Assembly (NCBI RefSeq): GCF_932276165.1
Contig: NC_064000.1
Location: 8,184,001 to 8,248,000, forward strand
Direction: 5' to 3'
DNA length: 64,000 nucleotides
Source: Plutella xylostella
Taxonomy: Eukaryota; Arthropoda; Insecta; Lepidoptera; Plutellidae
Below the pieces are notes generated by a model. That model did no database searches. It was not told the DNA's origin and saw nothing but the letters and a program-made list of their open reading frames with translations. Positions 43,679 through 55,849 of this stretch are shown here, piece after piece; position 1 is the first letter of the stretch, and each line of letters begins with the position of its first letter. Position numbers and translations under genes: made by a program.

Positions 43679-45608
43679 TCACAGCAGCACGAGCTGCAGC
43701 AGCATGAGCGTGAGTGTGAGCAGCACGCCGCACAGCCGCAGCAGCAGCGCCGGCTGCACGGCGAACAGCCCGCAAGCTGACAGCTTCTGGAACGTTCTAG
43801 ACACACGCAGAATGTTCTTTCCAAGCTTGCGCTGCTCATCTGGAATATTTTTTTAAATATATAAAAAATTAGATGAATTATTTTATACTATCATTACGTT
43901 AATGTATGGAAAGTTGTATTTTGCAGTGGCCTTTGACTAGTCATGGACACAATTATGACATGAAATCTTGAACCATTTTTACATGTTACATATTGATATT
44001 AACACCAGCATAAAGCAAAGATTTAAAAAAGCTTCTGTCTAGCATTAAAATTTAGATCACAGCTCGCTGATGATGATATAATTATAGACAATAAAAAATG
44101 AGTTATTCTTACACGAGTGCCGGTTAATTGTTTGTGTGCACAGACAAACTGCTCTCAAGTCATTCATTGATTTGTAAAGAAATGCGCACAAGTAAGTTAA
44201 ATACGAATTCAGGGCATGATTCATTAGGTTCATCATGGTGAAAAAATATACCACAGATGGCTGAAAAAAGAAATATTGACATGTTCATTTATTTATTTAT
44301 TATAAAAAACAATAATGCTTAACAGCTATGGCCAACACGCAATTATTGTTAGGTAGTACAAATTATATACAAAATGATACAAGTTTCTGAAAGTTATCCA
44401 GATTTGTTTAGAGCCAGAGGTCGTGGCAATATTTTTCTCCCTTGGAACCTATGTTCAAAATCCTCTATCCTTGATTTTTACCTTTTAGGGATAAGGCCTT
44501 CGCGTTTTATTTGAAAAACCGAATGTTCCAATCCTGACATGTATTATTACTTTCAACTATGGCGATCTCGAAGGCTTACATGCTTGGTTCAAAACGTTTT
44601 TGTCATGCTTATTCCAATATTAGGTATCTACCTTTTAATACCTAGTGTATGTAGACAAATATTATAGTAATAAAGAAAAATAATGCTTTACTAGGTACTT
44701 ACTGGCGAAATTTTTGTGGCGAATGCTTTATCACGAGATAAAGTACAATTTTGAGAGTCAAAAAACAAAGCAAAAACACTTTTACAAAACTGAGGAGAAT
44801 CTGAAATGACAAAACCAAAGTAAGAATATTGTCGTTTACGAATATAAATATAATCAAAACATTATCAAATTGAATAATTTTCGTATTATGTACTAACCAC
44901 TACTTGAAAAATCTTTTGAAACATGTAATATATTTGTAAAATAGATCTGAAAACTGAAATATAATCACAGCACTCATTTTCAATACGTACAGCGATGGGA
45001 TCTTGAAGAAATTTTTCAATACTTCTGATCCAATGTGCAAAAACACGCACCATAATGTTAAGAATACATAAACCATAAATCATATGAATATCAATAATTA
45101 AAACCATTCCAAGATAAAAGTTTCTCAAAAAACTCCCTGAATACACAATAGACCATAAAAACAACACATTGAAAAGAAAATACGTGACCAACAGCCGCCA
45201 ATTATTCCGTGCTAGCCCCGAGTACACTTCAGTGCACTTTAGCGTCTTTATCACTTCTTGAAGTTTCCTTAACAGCATTACATTCAAATCACTGTGTTGT
45301 ACATTCAATAATATCAGGACCACGTGTGATATGCAGCACACGATTCGGAATATAATATTTATAGCTTGTTTTACAGTGATCATGTTCTGGTATATTGATA
45401 CACAATACAAAATCATGGTAAACATCGCTACTAGGTACGAAAAAAACTTGAATCTCGGCGAATGAGGCGTGACAAAATTATCCCGTACTCGATATCGTGG
45501 TACTAGCATAAGTGTTTGAAATAAATTCAGGGGTTTTAGTACTTGGAGTAATTCAGGGTCAATGTGGTTGTCTATCAAATACTCTACTTTACTAGACCAA
45601 GCTGACAT
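43679..45608 (-). pseudogene. Gustatory receptor gene F (beta type), probably disrupted
   Basis: Exons are 45608-44898, 44800-44703, 44260-44113 and 43839-43679 (TGA). Exon 2 is 98 nt instead of 84. Where D reads ggtcgt between tttttg and gataaagtac, F reads tggcgaatgctttatcacga, a gain of 14 nt that includes a reverse complement of the neighbouring tcgtgataaag. With the normal donor the reading frame is lost in exon 3 and soon stops. A weak alternative donor inside exon 2 (ctttatctc followed by GTGATA) would keep the frame and drop only the end of exon 2, so rescue by splicing is possible. Exons 1, 3 and 4 are otherwise open. The last codon of exon 1 is GTG rather than GCG. Confidence 0.82.
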
Positions 45609-45997
45609 ATTTATACTTTCAAGTTTATTTACAAAAAGCGTAAGGTTAAATACAAGACGTAATTTGTGAATCTTATTATTTATCATGTCTTTAGCAGTCA
45701 ATCTATTATTTGCCCAAGGATTATTTCACATATTTTTTTCTGTCATTATGTTCTCAATGTTCAATTGTTCGGTCTATTTCACAATGGGTAGTGTGGCTAC
45801 GTAAATTGAAATTCATAGATTACTTTCAATTTGGGTAGTGTACATTAATACTTATCAGATCAGAAAGTAATAGGTACCGGACTTATCAATGCCATCATTT
45901 ATTTTTATGAATTGTGGTTAGTAAAAATATGTAGTTAAGTATGTTTTTATTATTATCGCCGTCATAATTTCTTTTTTAATTCTTTCTTCTTCTTTGT

Positions 45998-48900
45998 TCA
46001 CAGCAGCACAAGCTGCAGCAGCATGAGCGTGAGTGTGAGCAGCACGCCGCACAGCCGCAGCAGCAGCGCCGGCTGCACGGCGAACAGCCCGCACGCTGAC
46101 AGCTTCTGGAACGTTCTAGACACACGCAGAATGTTCTTACTGAGCTTGCGCTTCTCATCTGGAACAAAACATCAAACATGCATTTTTACTTTTCGCTCTG
46201 TACTTATATTATCCGCTCTTGTTATTGAGTTTTTTGTCATTGCCAGGTGACAAAACTTTCGGATTGAATCGTGGGGGAAAGATTTGGCCCATCGGAATAG
46301 TTATAATTTTTCCTAAATTTATGTCAAGAGGGAGAGAGAGCCAACAATTTAAATATTGAGGCGGCTAAAACTTTTATTCTGACTATAGAAAATGAGACAT
46401 CTATAGAGCTTCCACTATGTTATTGTATTTTTGACGTTTACTTATGTCTTGTAAGTAAAGTTGGTTTTCCTTTGCAGTCGTCAAATATGTATGGGATTTC
46501 GAATGTCTAAAAACCAATAATATAATGGACAGAGCATAAGCCAATAATTTAGAACACAGAATTTTATGTTTTGAATGTAATAAATTTTATGCTGTACAAT
46601 ATACATACATGAATGATGGTCCAATGTTTGGGTGCACAGACAAATCATTCTCAAGTGAGCCATTGATTGGTAGAAGGTTTCGCACAAATAAGTTAAGTAG
46701 GAGTTCAGGATGTGACTCATAAGGTTCATCAAAGCGAAGAAATATACGACAGATGGCTGAAACCATTTTTTTTAAATTAAATAAACATACTGTAAGCACT
46801 ACACTACGCAGGTAATCTAAGTAAATAATCTTAATATCCCAATGTGATAGGAAATATCGCAAAAGAATTTGAATAAACCGATAAAGCAACATTATTCATA
46901 TTTAATAATGCCATGTTAAAAATGGTGTAAGGTTTTTGTGGTAACACAGAGAACTTACATGTGAATTATTTTGGTCATAGTAAACTACAATTTTGACAGT
47001 CAAGAAACAATGTAGAAACACTTTGATAAAACTGAGGAGAATCTGAAAAAACGCAATCATTATAATGTTGTTAGGTAGAAGTCCAGAAGATTTTACCCAC
47101 ACAACAATATACAGGGTGTTAACTTAATTGCGTTGGAGCGGGAAATGGTAGATACAGCTGATGATACTGAACACGATAAGACATTAAAAAACGTATTTTA
47201 TTTGCTTTAAGCTGACCAACATAAAACAGTTTTATTTAGTACATTTTAAAATTTCATAGTCACCCTATTCAGGTTTAGGTACGTTTGACAGAATGACCAT
47301 GAACTTGAAAGCCAAGATCAAGGCCAAACAATTCAAAGCCAAGGTTAATAAAAAAGTATGCGTGCATCTGCACCACACTTGTGGAGCCACATCGTCAAGG
47401 TACCTACCGAGATTTTGGGTACTCAAAGTACCCAATCCATTGTAGACATTTCATTTTACTCCATAAGTATCACTTTATTGATACACAATTATCTTTTATG
47501 AATACAGAACATTTTCATTTTATGCTTCATAACATAGGTCACACGTATTCACAGCACAGCACAACATAAAACGAAATGAGGAACAAGGCTTGGTAATCAA
47601 AAGATAGAATTGTAGGTACCTTTTCCCTTTTAGGTAATAATTGTAAAAAAATTATTGTAAACAAGTAAACAACAATGACTGACTGACAGACTAGATCCAC
47701 AGAGAAGGTAATGACTATCATAAATACTCGATGGTTATGATACGCGAGATTGTTATTATTCTACTGGTATTTAAAGTGAGGCCATACTTATTATGAGGAT
47801 TTCCGTACTATTCGTCATCAAAGACGTCTCAATCGCAAGTACACAACACAAATCGAGATGAGCGAGTGTAAGTAAACCAATTCGTCATTGAAGTAGACCC
47901 TGTTATGCATTGTGGTCTTTTAACTTTAGCTGCATACAGACCGGCCAAACGAACGCCAAAGAACGGGTTTTGTTGACCTTCGTTGCTCAATCTGCCCCTG
48001 TATTATGTATGATAAATGTCCATCGGTGGACGTTCGTTGGGCCGGTCTGTACGCATCTTTAGGTAATAAAAGAAAAATAAAATGTGGTAAGTATCAAGGG
48101 TGAATACTAAACGCTTACCTTATTCTGAGTAAAAAGGTTTAATTATTGTTCTGAGCTCCTAGAAAGTCATAAATTATATTCTGTACGATCTATCAAACTT
48201 TATGACAATCAGCTGTTTAATTGTTGATTAGTATGTCATTAATCACCATGAATAATTTCAATTTTATTTAATAATTGTTATTACCTACTGTGTAATTAAT
48301 TACAATCATAGTTACATCAAATAAATTATGAAAAGTGAAGTTGATAACAAATTTACAGTGTGTGTTCTTTTGCAATCGAATGTCTCATTGGTTATGTGTT
48401 TGTGTAGGGTGACCATGTTTTTGATTAAGGTAAAACTTTCCACTTTACTTTAGACTTTAAACATAAATATTCGAGATTCTGATGTTTTTTTTCTTAGAAA
48501 CGTGCTTGGTTAGACTAATACTAACCCCCATTTCCCGCTCAAACGCATTCTAGTTAACACCCTGTATAAAATAAAATAAAACAGGCAAAACTAAGCTTTT
48601 GAAATAATAAAATAAAGAAATAAAAATATACAAACCGATGCTTGAAAAAGCTTTTGAAACATTTGATAGATTTGTAAAATCATTCTGAAAGTTCTCATAT
48701 AGTCATTGCAATCATTTTCATTACATTCAGTAAAAGGATCTTTAAGAAACTCCTCAATATTTCTGATCCAACGTGCAAAAACACGAACCATAATGTTAAG
48801 AATACACACGGCATATATCATGTGCAAATCAAAAATTACTATCATTCCAAGGTACACATTTCTCAAAGATTTGCCGGAATATGCGCGCGAACATAGATAA

Positions 48901-49349
48901 TAAATGGTGACAAAAAAATAACTGATCAGCAACAGCCAATTATTCCGTGCCAGCCCGGAATACACTTCACTGCACTTTAACTTCTTAATCACTTCTTGAA
49001 GTTTCCTTAACATCATGACATTCAAATCACTTTGCTGTCCGTTCAGTACTATAAGGATCACGTGTGAAAAGCAGCACACTATTCTGAATAAAATATTTAT
49101 AGCTAAAAAAAAGTAGTCAAAGAAATACTGGCGTATTGATATAGAATACATAATGATGGTAAAAACCGCTACTAGATACGAAAAAATCTTGAATCTTGGT
49201 GAGTGGGGCGTGATAAAATTATCCCGCACTCGATATCGTGGTACTAACATTAGTGATTGAAATAAATTCAGGGGTTTTAGTATTTGCACTAACTCAGGGT
49301 CTATGTGGTTGTCTATCAAATATTCTACTTTACTAGATGCGGACGACAT
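45998..49349 (-). CDS. Gustatory receptor gene G (alpha type)
   Basis: Exons are 49349-48636, 47042-46959, 46756-46609 and 46158-45998 (TGA), in phases 0, 0 and 1; the product is 368 aa. It is the most diverged alpha copy, for example NGQQSDLNVMM in exon 1, FARWIRNIEEF, and MAHLRMICLC in exon 3. Intron 1 holds the 1453-bp TA-flanked element (47112-48564). Intron 3 has about 120 bp extra (around 46395-46520) relative to A. Donors are GTTTGT, GTAAGT and GTATGT. It pairs with H in the first, most upstream unit and is predicted to be a functional chemoreceptor. Confidence 0.9.
47112..48564. mobile_element. 1453-bp TIR element in intron 1 of Gr gene G, TA duplication
   Basis: The ends cagggtgttaacttaattgc and gcattctagttaacaccctg are inverted repeats that extend through gagcgggaaatgg and ccatttcccgctc. 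Genes A and E carry the empty site aatatataaaat, so TA is the duplication. The outer CAGGGTGTT matches the MITE family at 4313-4882. No transposase ORF was found; small frames at 47381-47721 lack domains. An internal pair around 47939-48055 (cagaccggcc...ggccggtctgt) forms a further inverted repeat. Confidence 0.85.
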
Positions 49350-49804
49350 TTTAAGTGACTCCAAAAAATGAACGATGTTCTCAATTTTTGATTCGTCTGT
49401 GTGTGTATTTATATTTTAAAGTTTTTTCAGACGAAATTACATTACCAGTCCAGTGACGATTGATATTTACCAAAGGCATTCCAATTTCAGTCATCAGAAG
49501 TGGTAATTTGTAAATTGTATGATTTATTACTCACTTTTTTATCAATCAATCTATGTCTCTTGGATTATATTAATCATTATTGTTATTTGGCTTTCTATGA
49601 TATATTTTTTTTCAGTGGATAAGTATTTCTTTCGTTGGTTTTAATAACTATTACCTACATTCACACTTATTAAATCAAAAGTTTCCAAAATCGGTCATAT
49701 TTATAAACTTTATTATTATTTTTGTAAATGAGAGTTCTTATTATTATCACCATCACATAGGTTTTCAATTTCTATAACTTCAAAATGAAATCCTTCTTCA
49801 TTGT

Positions 49805-51895
49805 TCACAGCAGCACGAGCTGCAGCAGCATGAGCGTGAGTGTGAGCAGCACGCCGCACAGCCGCAGCAGCAGCGCCGGCTGCACGGCGAACAGCCCGCA
49901 CGCTGACAGCTTCTGGAACGTTCTAGACACACGCAGGATGTTCTTGCCAAGCTTGCGCTGCTCATCTAGAAGTGAGTTTATAATTATCATACGATAACAT
50001 ATGGATTGTTGAGAGCACCCTTTTTCTGAAGCTCTGTATGATGGATGGCTTTATGAAGTATGGAAATGTCTTTGATCCTAGCAGTTTTAAGTTGTTTATG
50101 TATGATTGTGATATCAGCCGCCGTATTATGAACTCCGAGTAGGGTTGGTTGGTATAAAATGGCTGACAACTTAGAGCATTATTAATTAATAACTTTTTAC
50201 TGATTTATCTGATTTCACAAACGTTTATGTTGAATGTAAGGATATATTGGTGGGCTTCTTGCATATTTCTTTCACTAAGATTTTTGGTATTTTCGGTTAA
50301 TAAGTCTCTAAGTTGATACCAATTATCACCGGTTGCTAACTCTCAAAAAGTTACAAAATACGGGGGCAGGTCTATTGAAATGGGTAGTTACTGCTTGCAT
50401 GCAGTTTGGCAAAGTGATGTAAATTAAAATATGTATTTTATAATGAATAAAAACATTAATAATAATAATAATGGTCTGTTAAGATGGCCCTGTCGAAATA
50501 GAGGAACTTAGCATTATTATACAGGTGGATCTCAAGTGTTATTAGTATTACAATAATTACAATAATATAAATTATGATGCAAAAATATACTTACATGTGT
50601 GATGTTCAACCGTTTGCGTACACAGACAAATTCCTCTCAAGTAATCCATACATGTGTAAAATTTTGCACACAAATAACATAAGTAGGAATTCAGCAATTG
50701 ACTTACTAGTGTGACTGCAATTGTAAAATATAAAGCAGACATCTGAAACAGGAATAAAAATACTTATTGACTTTGATTCTGTCTGACCAAGTACCAATAT
50801 AATATATGTATAAAGTTTAATAAGCTCTAAGTTTTTACAGCAAATTAGGTTTTACAATGTCTGGATAAAGTGTCACGTGTCTCATTTAAATGTCGTGTCA
50901 TGGTTTCTTTAAATCATTTATAAAAAAGTATATTGCATGTCCTATCATGTCCTTATTTATCACTTTGCATTTAATACAGTGAGGTATCAATCGATTGAAT
51001 TATGAATTTATTGTGAAAAAACTTACATTTGAATACGTATTCCCAGAAGCATAAAGTGCAATTTTGACAATCAAAAAACATTGTAAGAATACTTTTATAA
51101 AGCTAAAAAGAATCTGAAACATACAAATCACAATTTTAAACCTGAATTTTATCGTTAATTTTATTTAATAATATCACTTACCGCTGCTTGAAAAATCTTT
51201 TGATACATATCATAAATGTGTAAAATCTGTCTGAATGTTTTCAAAATCTCGTTGCACTCGATCTCTTTAGGTTTAGAATCTATGCGATGTTGTAGAAACC
51301 CTTCAACATTTCCAATGAAACGTGCAAAAACGCGAACCATAATTTTCAAAATACACACAGCGTAAATCATGTGAACATCAAAAATTAAGATCATTCCAAG
51401 ATAAAGGTTTTTCAATAACACTCTTGTGTGAACACTGTAACATAGAAACGCCGTGGAAACGAGAGTATTTGTGATCAACAGCAGCCAATTATTCCGTGCT
51501 AGCCCAGAGTACACTTCACCGCATTTTAGCTTCTTTATCACTTCTTGAAGTTTCCTTAACAGCATTACATTCAAATCACTTTGCTGTCCATTCAACAATA
51601 TAAGTATCACATGGCCAATACAGCATACTACTCTACAAATTATATTTATAGCTATAATAATATAGTTGAAGACAAACTGACTGATTGATAAGCAATACAA
51701 CGAGAAAGTTGAAATCGCCACTAGGTAAGATAAAAGTTTGAATTTGGGCGAGTGCGGCGTGACAAAATTATCCCGCACTCGGTAACGTGGTACTAAAAAT
51801 AAGGATTGAAATAAATTCAGAGGTTTAAGTATTTGCAGTAACTCAGGGTCGATATGGTTGTCTATCAAATACTCTCCACTCGATGAGGCAGCCAT
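49805..51895 (-). CDS. Gustatory receptor gene H (basal, beta position)
   Basis: Exons are 51895-51182, 51113-51027, 50742-50595 and 49965-49805 (TGA), in phases 0, 0 and 1; the product is 369 aa (exon 2 has one extra codon). Donors are all GTAAGT and the last acceptor is TAG. It starts MAASSSGEYLIDNHIDPELL. Much of exon 1 differs from the other genes (membrane segments such as SYLVAISTFSLYCL and YIIIAINIICRVVCC). The block SDLNVMLLRKLQEVIKKL followed by EVYSGLARNNW, and all of exon 4, are nearly identical to them. Exon 3 begins MSALYFTIAVTLV, unlike alpha or beta. Its 3' flank is of the beta kind, so it occupies the beta position of unit H-G. It is the most upstream gene and probably the oldest member. 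An in-frame upstream ATG adds 11 residues and is less likely. Confidence 0.9.
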
Positions 51896-52458
51896 TTTTA
51901 ACCGACCCACGTTAGTTATTTGACACATTCAATGACGATAGATTTTCAACGAAAGTGGTAATTTCTAAATTGATTGATCTGATATTAATTTATTATCTAT
52001 AGGCTGTGTTTGGTCGATGAATTTCTGTTAATATACGAGATATATTTTTCGTGATTATATACTTATATATTTATATACATATCTCCTATGCTTGAGCCTC
52101 TGATTGACTTCCGTTTTCCTTTTTCCATTCAGTTGAGTTTTTAGAAATTTTCGTTTTTACGACTCATTGGTACCGTGGAATACGATGTTATCAGCATTTT
52201 TATTGTCGATTTCGTCACTTGAATATACATATTATTATTATATAATATACTCAACAGCACTTCACTTGTCTTCACTTTATTAACTTAAACCTCCTGCAAA
52301 AGTATTTTTTTATTATTACAGTTAATCATTTCTCTATCATAGATTCATTATAATCTGTCCGAAATTACACGAAGGTCATAATAATAGCCCTAAAACCACA
52401 GGCCCTAATCGTAATGTTGTAAAAATGCATTATAAACGCTACGGGTGACAAAATACGG
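51896..52458. other. 5' flank of the Gr array, no recognised elements
   Basis: The AT-rich sequence upstream of gene H holds no ORF and does not resemble the shared flank of the alpha genes. A promoter for H presumably lies here but cannot be pinpointed. Confidence 0.4.
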
Positions 52459-52466
52459 GTCTATAT

Positions 52467-52984
52467 TAGGGCATGCAATACCGCAATACCGGTATCCGTA
52501 ATACCGGGATCCCGGACAAAATTCCCGCTTTTTTCAATACCGGTATTGGAAGTTAATACCGATATTGAAGTAATACCGGAATCGGACTTTTTTAGGCCTT
52601 AAATAAAGCGATTAAGATTTAGTTAGCCTTGTGTTCCTATATACTGTGAAAGCGCACTTGTTCCCAACCGTTTAATGCAGTTTTCGGCTGCTAGAAATCT
52701 ACTGTTGACCATGCGTAAACCGGCACCGGATGTAAAAAAAATATTTTATATATTTATTCTAAAATTTAAACTCTAAAACTTAATTCTCGTAAAAATCTAC
52801 AACAAAATACAGAATATGATTGCATTTTCTTGTTTTATTTTGATGTATACGACCTTTAAACACAGTATATGCCATTTATTACAAGGAAGTCTAATACCGG
52901 TATTAATACCGGGATCCCCGTATTGAGTTGTAATACCGGAACTCAATACCGGTATTGAAAATTGTTCCGGTATTGCATGCCCTA
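52467..52984. mobile_element. 518-bp hAT-type MITE with 8-bp target duplication
   Basis: The ends tagggcatgcaataccg and cggtattgcatgcccta are exact inverted repeats, flanked by the 8-bp duplication gtctatat at 52459-52466 and 52985-52992. Near both ends the motif ataccggtatt or close variants recur many times, as expected for transposase-binding subterminal repeats. The 8-bp duplication is the hAT hallmark. The interior has no transposase. Confidence 0.92.
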
Positions 52985-52992
52985 GTCTATAT

Positions 52993-54387
52993 ACCATGGT
53001 GTTATAAGGCCTATAAAGTTGAAGTGCTCTGGTTAATGACTGCCACGCCTAACGGGCCTAAAATGGCGCACGAGGTATTACAACTTTTTTTTATCAACTG
53101 TGAAAAAAAACTTCTTTAATTAAAATAGGCCTTTGATATCTATTCGCAGGTTTCGTGCATGTGTGCAAATATTCATAAAATTCTATCAGTTCTTCCTATC
53201 ACGGTCTGCAGTCTTGGCCTCTCTCCAGCTAGGTATGTCCAGCTTGGACGCTTTGGCCCACATTTGGTCAGGGTATCCACGGGAGCACTGTCCATTTTAA
53301 GAGTGGTCTTAAAATCACTTATATTTTTTGGTTATTTTTAGTGTTTACCATTCGGTGGTCACACAATAGAGAGTAGCAACAGCTACGCTATTTTTTGAAT
53401 AACAAAATATCTATGCTTTTGTTTGTTCTTAATCGAAATGTAATCAGCAATATGAGTTTTTTTAATCAATTATTAATTTTGTATAGTAACTACATATTTG
53501 TAATTTTTCAAGATTGATATCTGGATAATTTTCTATTGGAGCTTTCCTTTTTATAGATTAATTAAAATGTACTTATTCATTTAAAAATCGATGGTCTAAT
53601 CAAGTGTAGTACAGATCAGTTGACAAAACTTATCCACCAAAGGGCAGCATAAAATAGTTCCTTGAATTTATTCACCAATGGTTGAAGAATATTTCAAAAG
53701 TGTTATTTTAGCGCTGCAAAACATTTAGTAGGCCCGTCAAACACACTTTATTATCCACTTTTTATACTGTTTACTCCACAATCGAGCGACAACGATTGGT
53801 CGTTCAGTTATCAACTTAACTAGCGCAGCCCTTACGACCGTATGCCTATGGCTATAGGCTTCTTTCCAGGGTCTCGGGACTCTTTCAAATGCCTATTTCG
53901 GTGTCAATTAATCAGCGATCCGGCAGTCTTTTGTGTTCCGTTGACGGACGTAGGTCTTTTTCAATAGCTAGGTACTCAATCCTTTCCATTATTGGCAGAT
54001 AATTATGTACCTACCTAAAATTGTGCAGAAGTTAGTATACTATAACCGACACTTAGGTAGTAAGAATCTTTGAAGCAAGAATTATTATTTTATAGTTCGT
54101 GTATTTTACAATAGCAATAATAAGTAGGTAATTCTTCGTGATTATAATATTCGGAAGTATAAATATATTAATTTTTATAAAAACCACCATTAACACATCA
54201 AAAAAAAGCAGGTAGTTTTTAAAATTCAGTACTGTAAGATTTCGATATTGCAATATATTTTATTTTTCATATTCAGAATTTTTAAACTCTTCGAAAAGTT
54301 ATTTGTAATTTATGCTCGGGTTCCTATTGGATGTTACCGTAATAAGATAAAAGTAATATTCTTATTGTGCAATGCTCATGCTCTAAT
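52993..54387. other. Intergenic DNA with a small LINE fragment
   Basis: Apart from the LINE C-terminal remnant at 53150-53300, I see nothing recognisable; the DNA is AT-rich and without long frames. Confidence 0.4.
53150..53300 (-). mobile_element. LINE ORF C-terminal fragment
   Basis: On the minus strand the frame IPSWREAKTADRDRK shows the W-xEAK-A-DR spacing seen in the fragment at 19318-19462. It is short and degraded. Confidence 0.45.
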
Positions 54388-54627
54388 AGAGTGAGTCACA
54401 GGCAATGAAAAAGTTACACTCCCAAAATTCCGACACCAAACTATTCCAATTTCTTCAAACATTTTATTTAAAATTTGGACACAATATTACCGTTTTTAGT
54501 TGGTAATATCGTAATGCTCTGTTAAATGTACTTCAATGTTGCAGAAGGCGTCATTAAGTTAGCTTTTTCCGTTTAGGAGTAATTTGGTGCTTTTCTCAGT
54601 GGAACCTTTTCATTGCCCGTGAGTATA
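54388..54627. mobile_element. MITE, 'cactcacgggcaatgaaa' family, copy 3 of 4
   Basis: The left end (gagtcacaggcaatgaaaaa) and right end (aaccttttcattgcccgtga) are inverted partners. The interior has aatattaccgtttttagttg and ttaaatgtacttcaatgttg, which recur in 57373-57780. Confidence 0.65.
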
Positions 54628-55074
54628 GGTACATACATAGCATTGAACATAGCACTGAAAAAGAAGTCCATTTATAATGTCCAAAACTCGAAACCTCTCT
54701 AACAATTTAAGTGACCCAGTTTTGCTAAATTTAGGCCCAAGCGATGATTAATATTTAACCCCAGGGCGAAAATTTACTGTGTAGATGTGAGCTTCGGTAT
54801 ACTTACTCAAAATTTAATTTTGCGTCACTGTCGCTACTGAGGATTATGGACCGGTGAAATTCAGAGGTTACTCTACTGTAGAGTTTGACAAGTAAGCGTA
54901 CTTTGACTTTGACTACACCAAATGTCTTGTTGGACCAAGCTCCCATAGCAGGGATCTATCCCTTAGTGGCATTCGGAATTTATGCACATAGATCAAGGTA
55001 TACCGTCACTCGATAAGATATGCCCGTATTAGGAGATAGAAGAGAGGATACATAAAAAACTCTGATTCTCAATA
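54628..55074. other. Intergenic DNA without recognised features
   Basis: No ORF and no repeat ends were identified. Confidence 0.4.
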
Positions 55075-55350
55075 GACGGCTGAATGGTGTAGTGGTTAGT
55101 GACCCTGGCTGCTAAGCAGAAGGTCCCGGGTTCGATTCTCAGTTGTGGCAGATTTTTGTTTAATGACTGATATTTGTACTCGGATCTTGGGTGTTGATGT
55201 TGATATTTATAATTTTATTTTTAGTAAGTATCTACCTATGTATTTGTATAGATAATATATCAGCTGTCCGACACTCATAACACAGGTTCTACCTAGGTTG
55301 GGGTCAGATGGCCGTGTGTGAGATGTCCCCACATATTTATTTAGTTAATA
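55075..55350 (+). mobile_element. tRNA-derived SINE (family 2), copy 3
   Basis: The head gtagtggttagtgaccctgg, the B box gggttcgattc and the body through cagatggccgtgtgtgagat match 13142-13400 and 20557-20815 with more substitutions. It ends in catatttatttagtt. Confidence 0.75.
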
Positions 55351-55620
55351 TGTAATAATGTAATTTTTCATTGTAAAATATTATGGAGTTTGATTCAAAA
55401 ACCGATTATTATTATTGGTCAAAATGGCTACGATGCCACCGCCGGCGTAGCAAGTAGCTACAACGAGTGCTACGAGCTTCGAGCTACGAGTGTTCGTAGC
55501 AACTCAACTGTAACTTTACTAGGAAGGAAGACCTGTTTCTATCATGATTTTAGATCAGTTGGTCTTATTAAGAAGAATGTGACTGATAATTTCACACTGT
55601 ATAAAATTTTGGTGTACATT

Positions 55621-55845
55621 TTTATCATCATCATCAGCCAATAATTATCCACTGCTGGACATAGGCATCTCTCAAGGAGCGCCACAACACTCGGTCCTCG
55701 GCCTTCCTCATCCAAACACTACTTTACACTACCCGCCACCCGCCTAAGGTCGTCAGTCCAGCGGGCAGGAGGGCGTCCCACGCTGCGTTTGCCTGTTCGT
55801 GGTCCCCACTCGAGAACTCGTCTACCCCAACGGTGTACATTTTGC
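55621..55845 (-). mobile_element. LINE 3' end fragment (RTE/Proto2-like C-terminus)
   Basis: The minus strand reads GRPPARWTDDLRRVAG, then WMRKAEDRVLWRSLRDAYVQ and WIIIG before the stop, with a gatgatgat 3' tail. This is the C-terminal pattern of RTE-like LINE proteins. A short insertion between the two parts breaks the frame. Confidence 0.75.
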
Positions 55846-55849
55846 TAAA

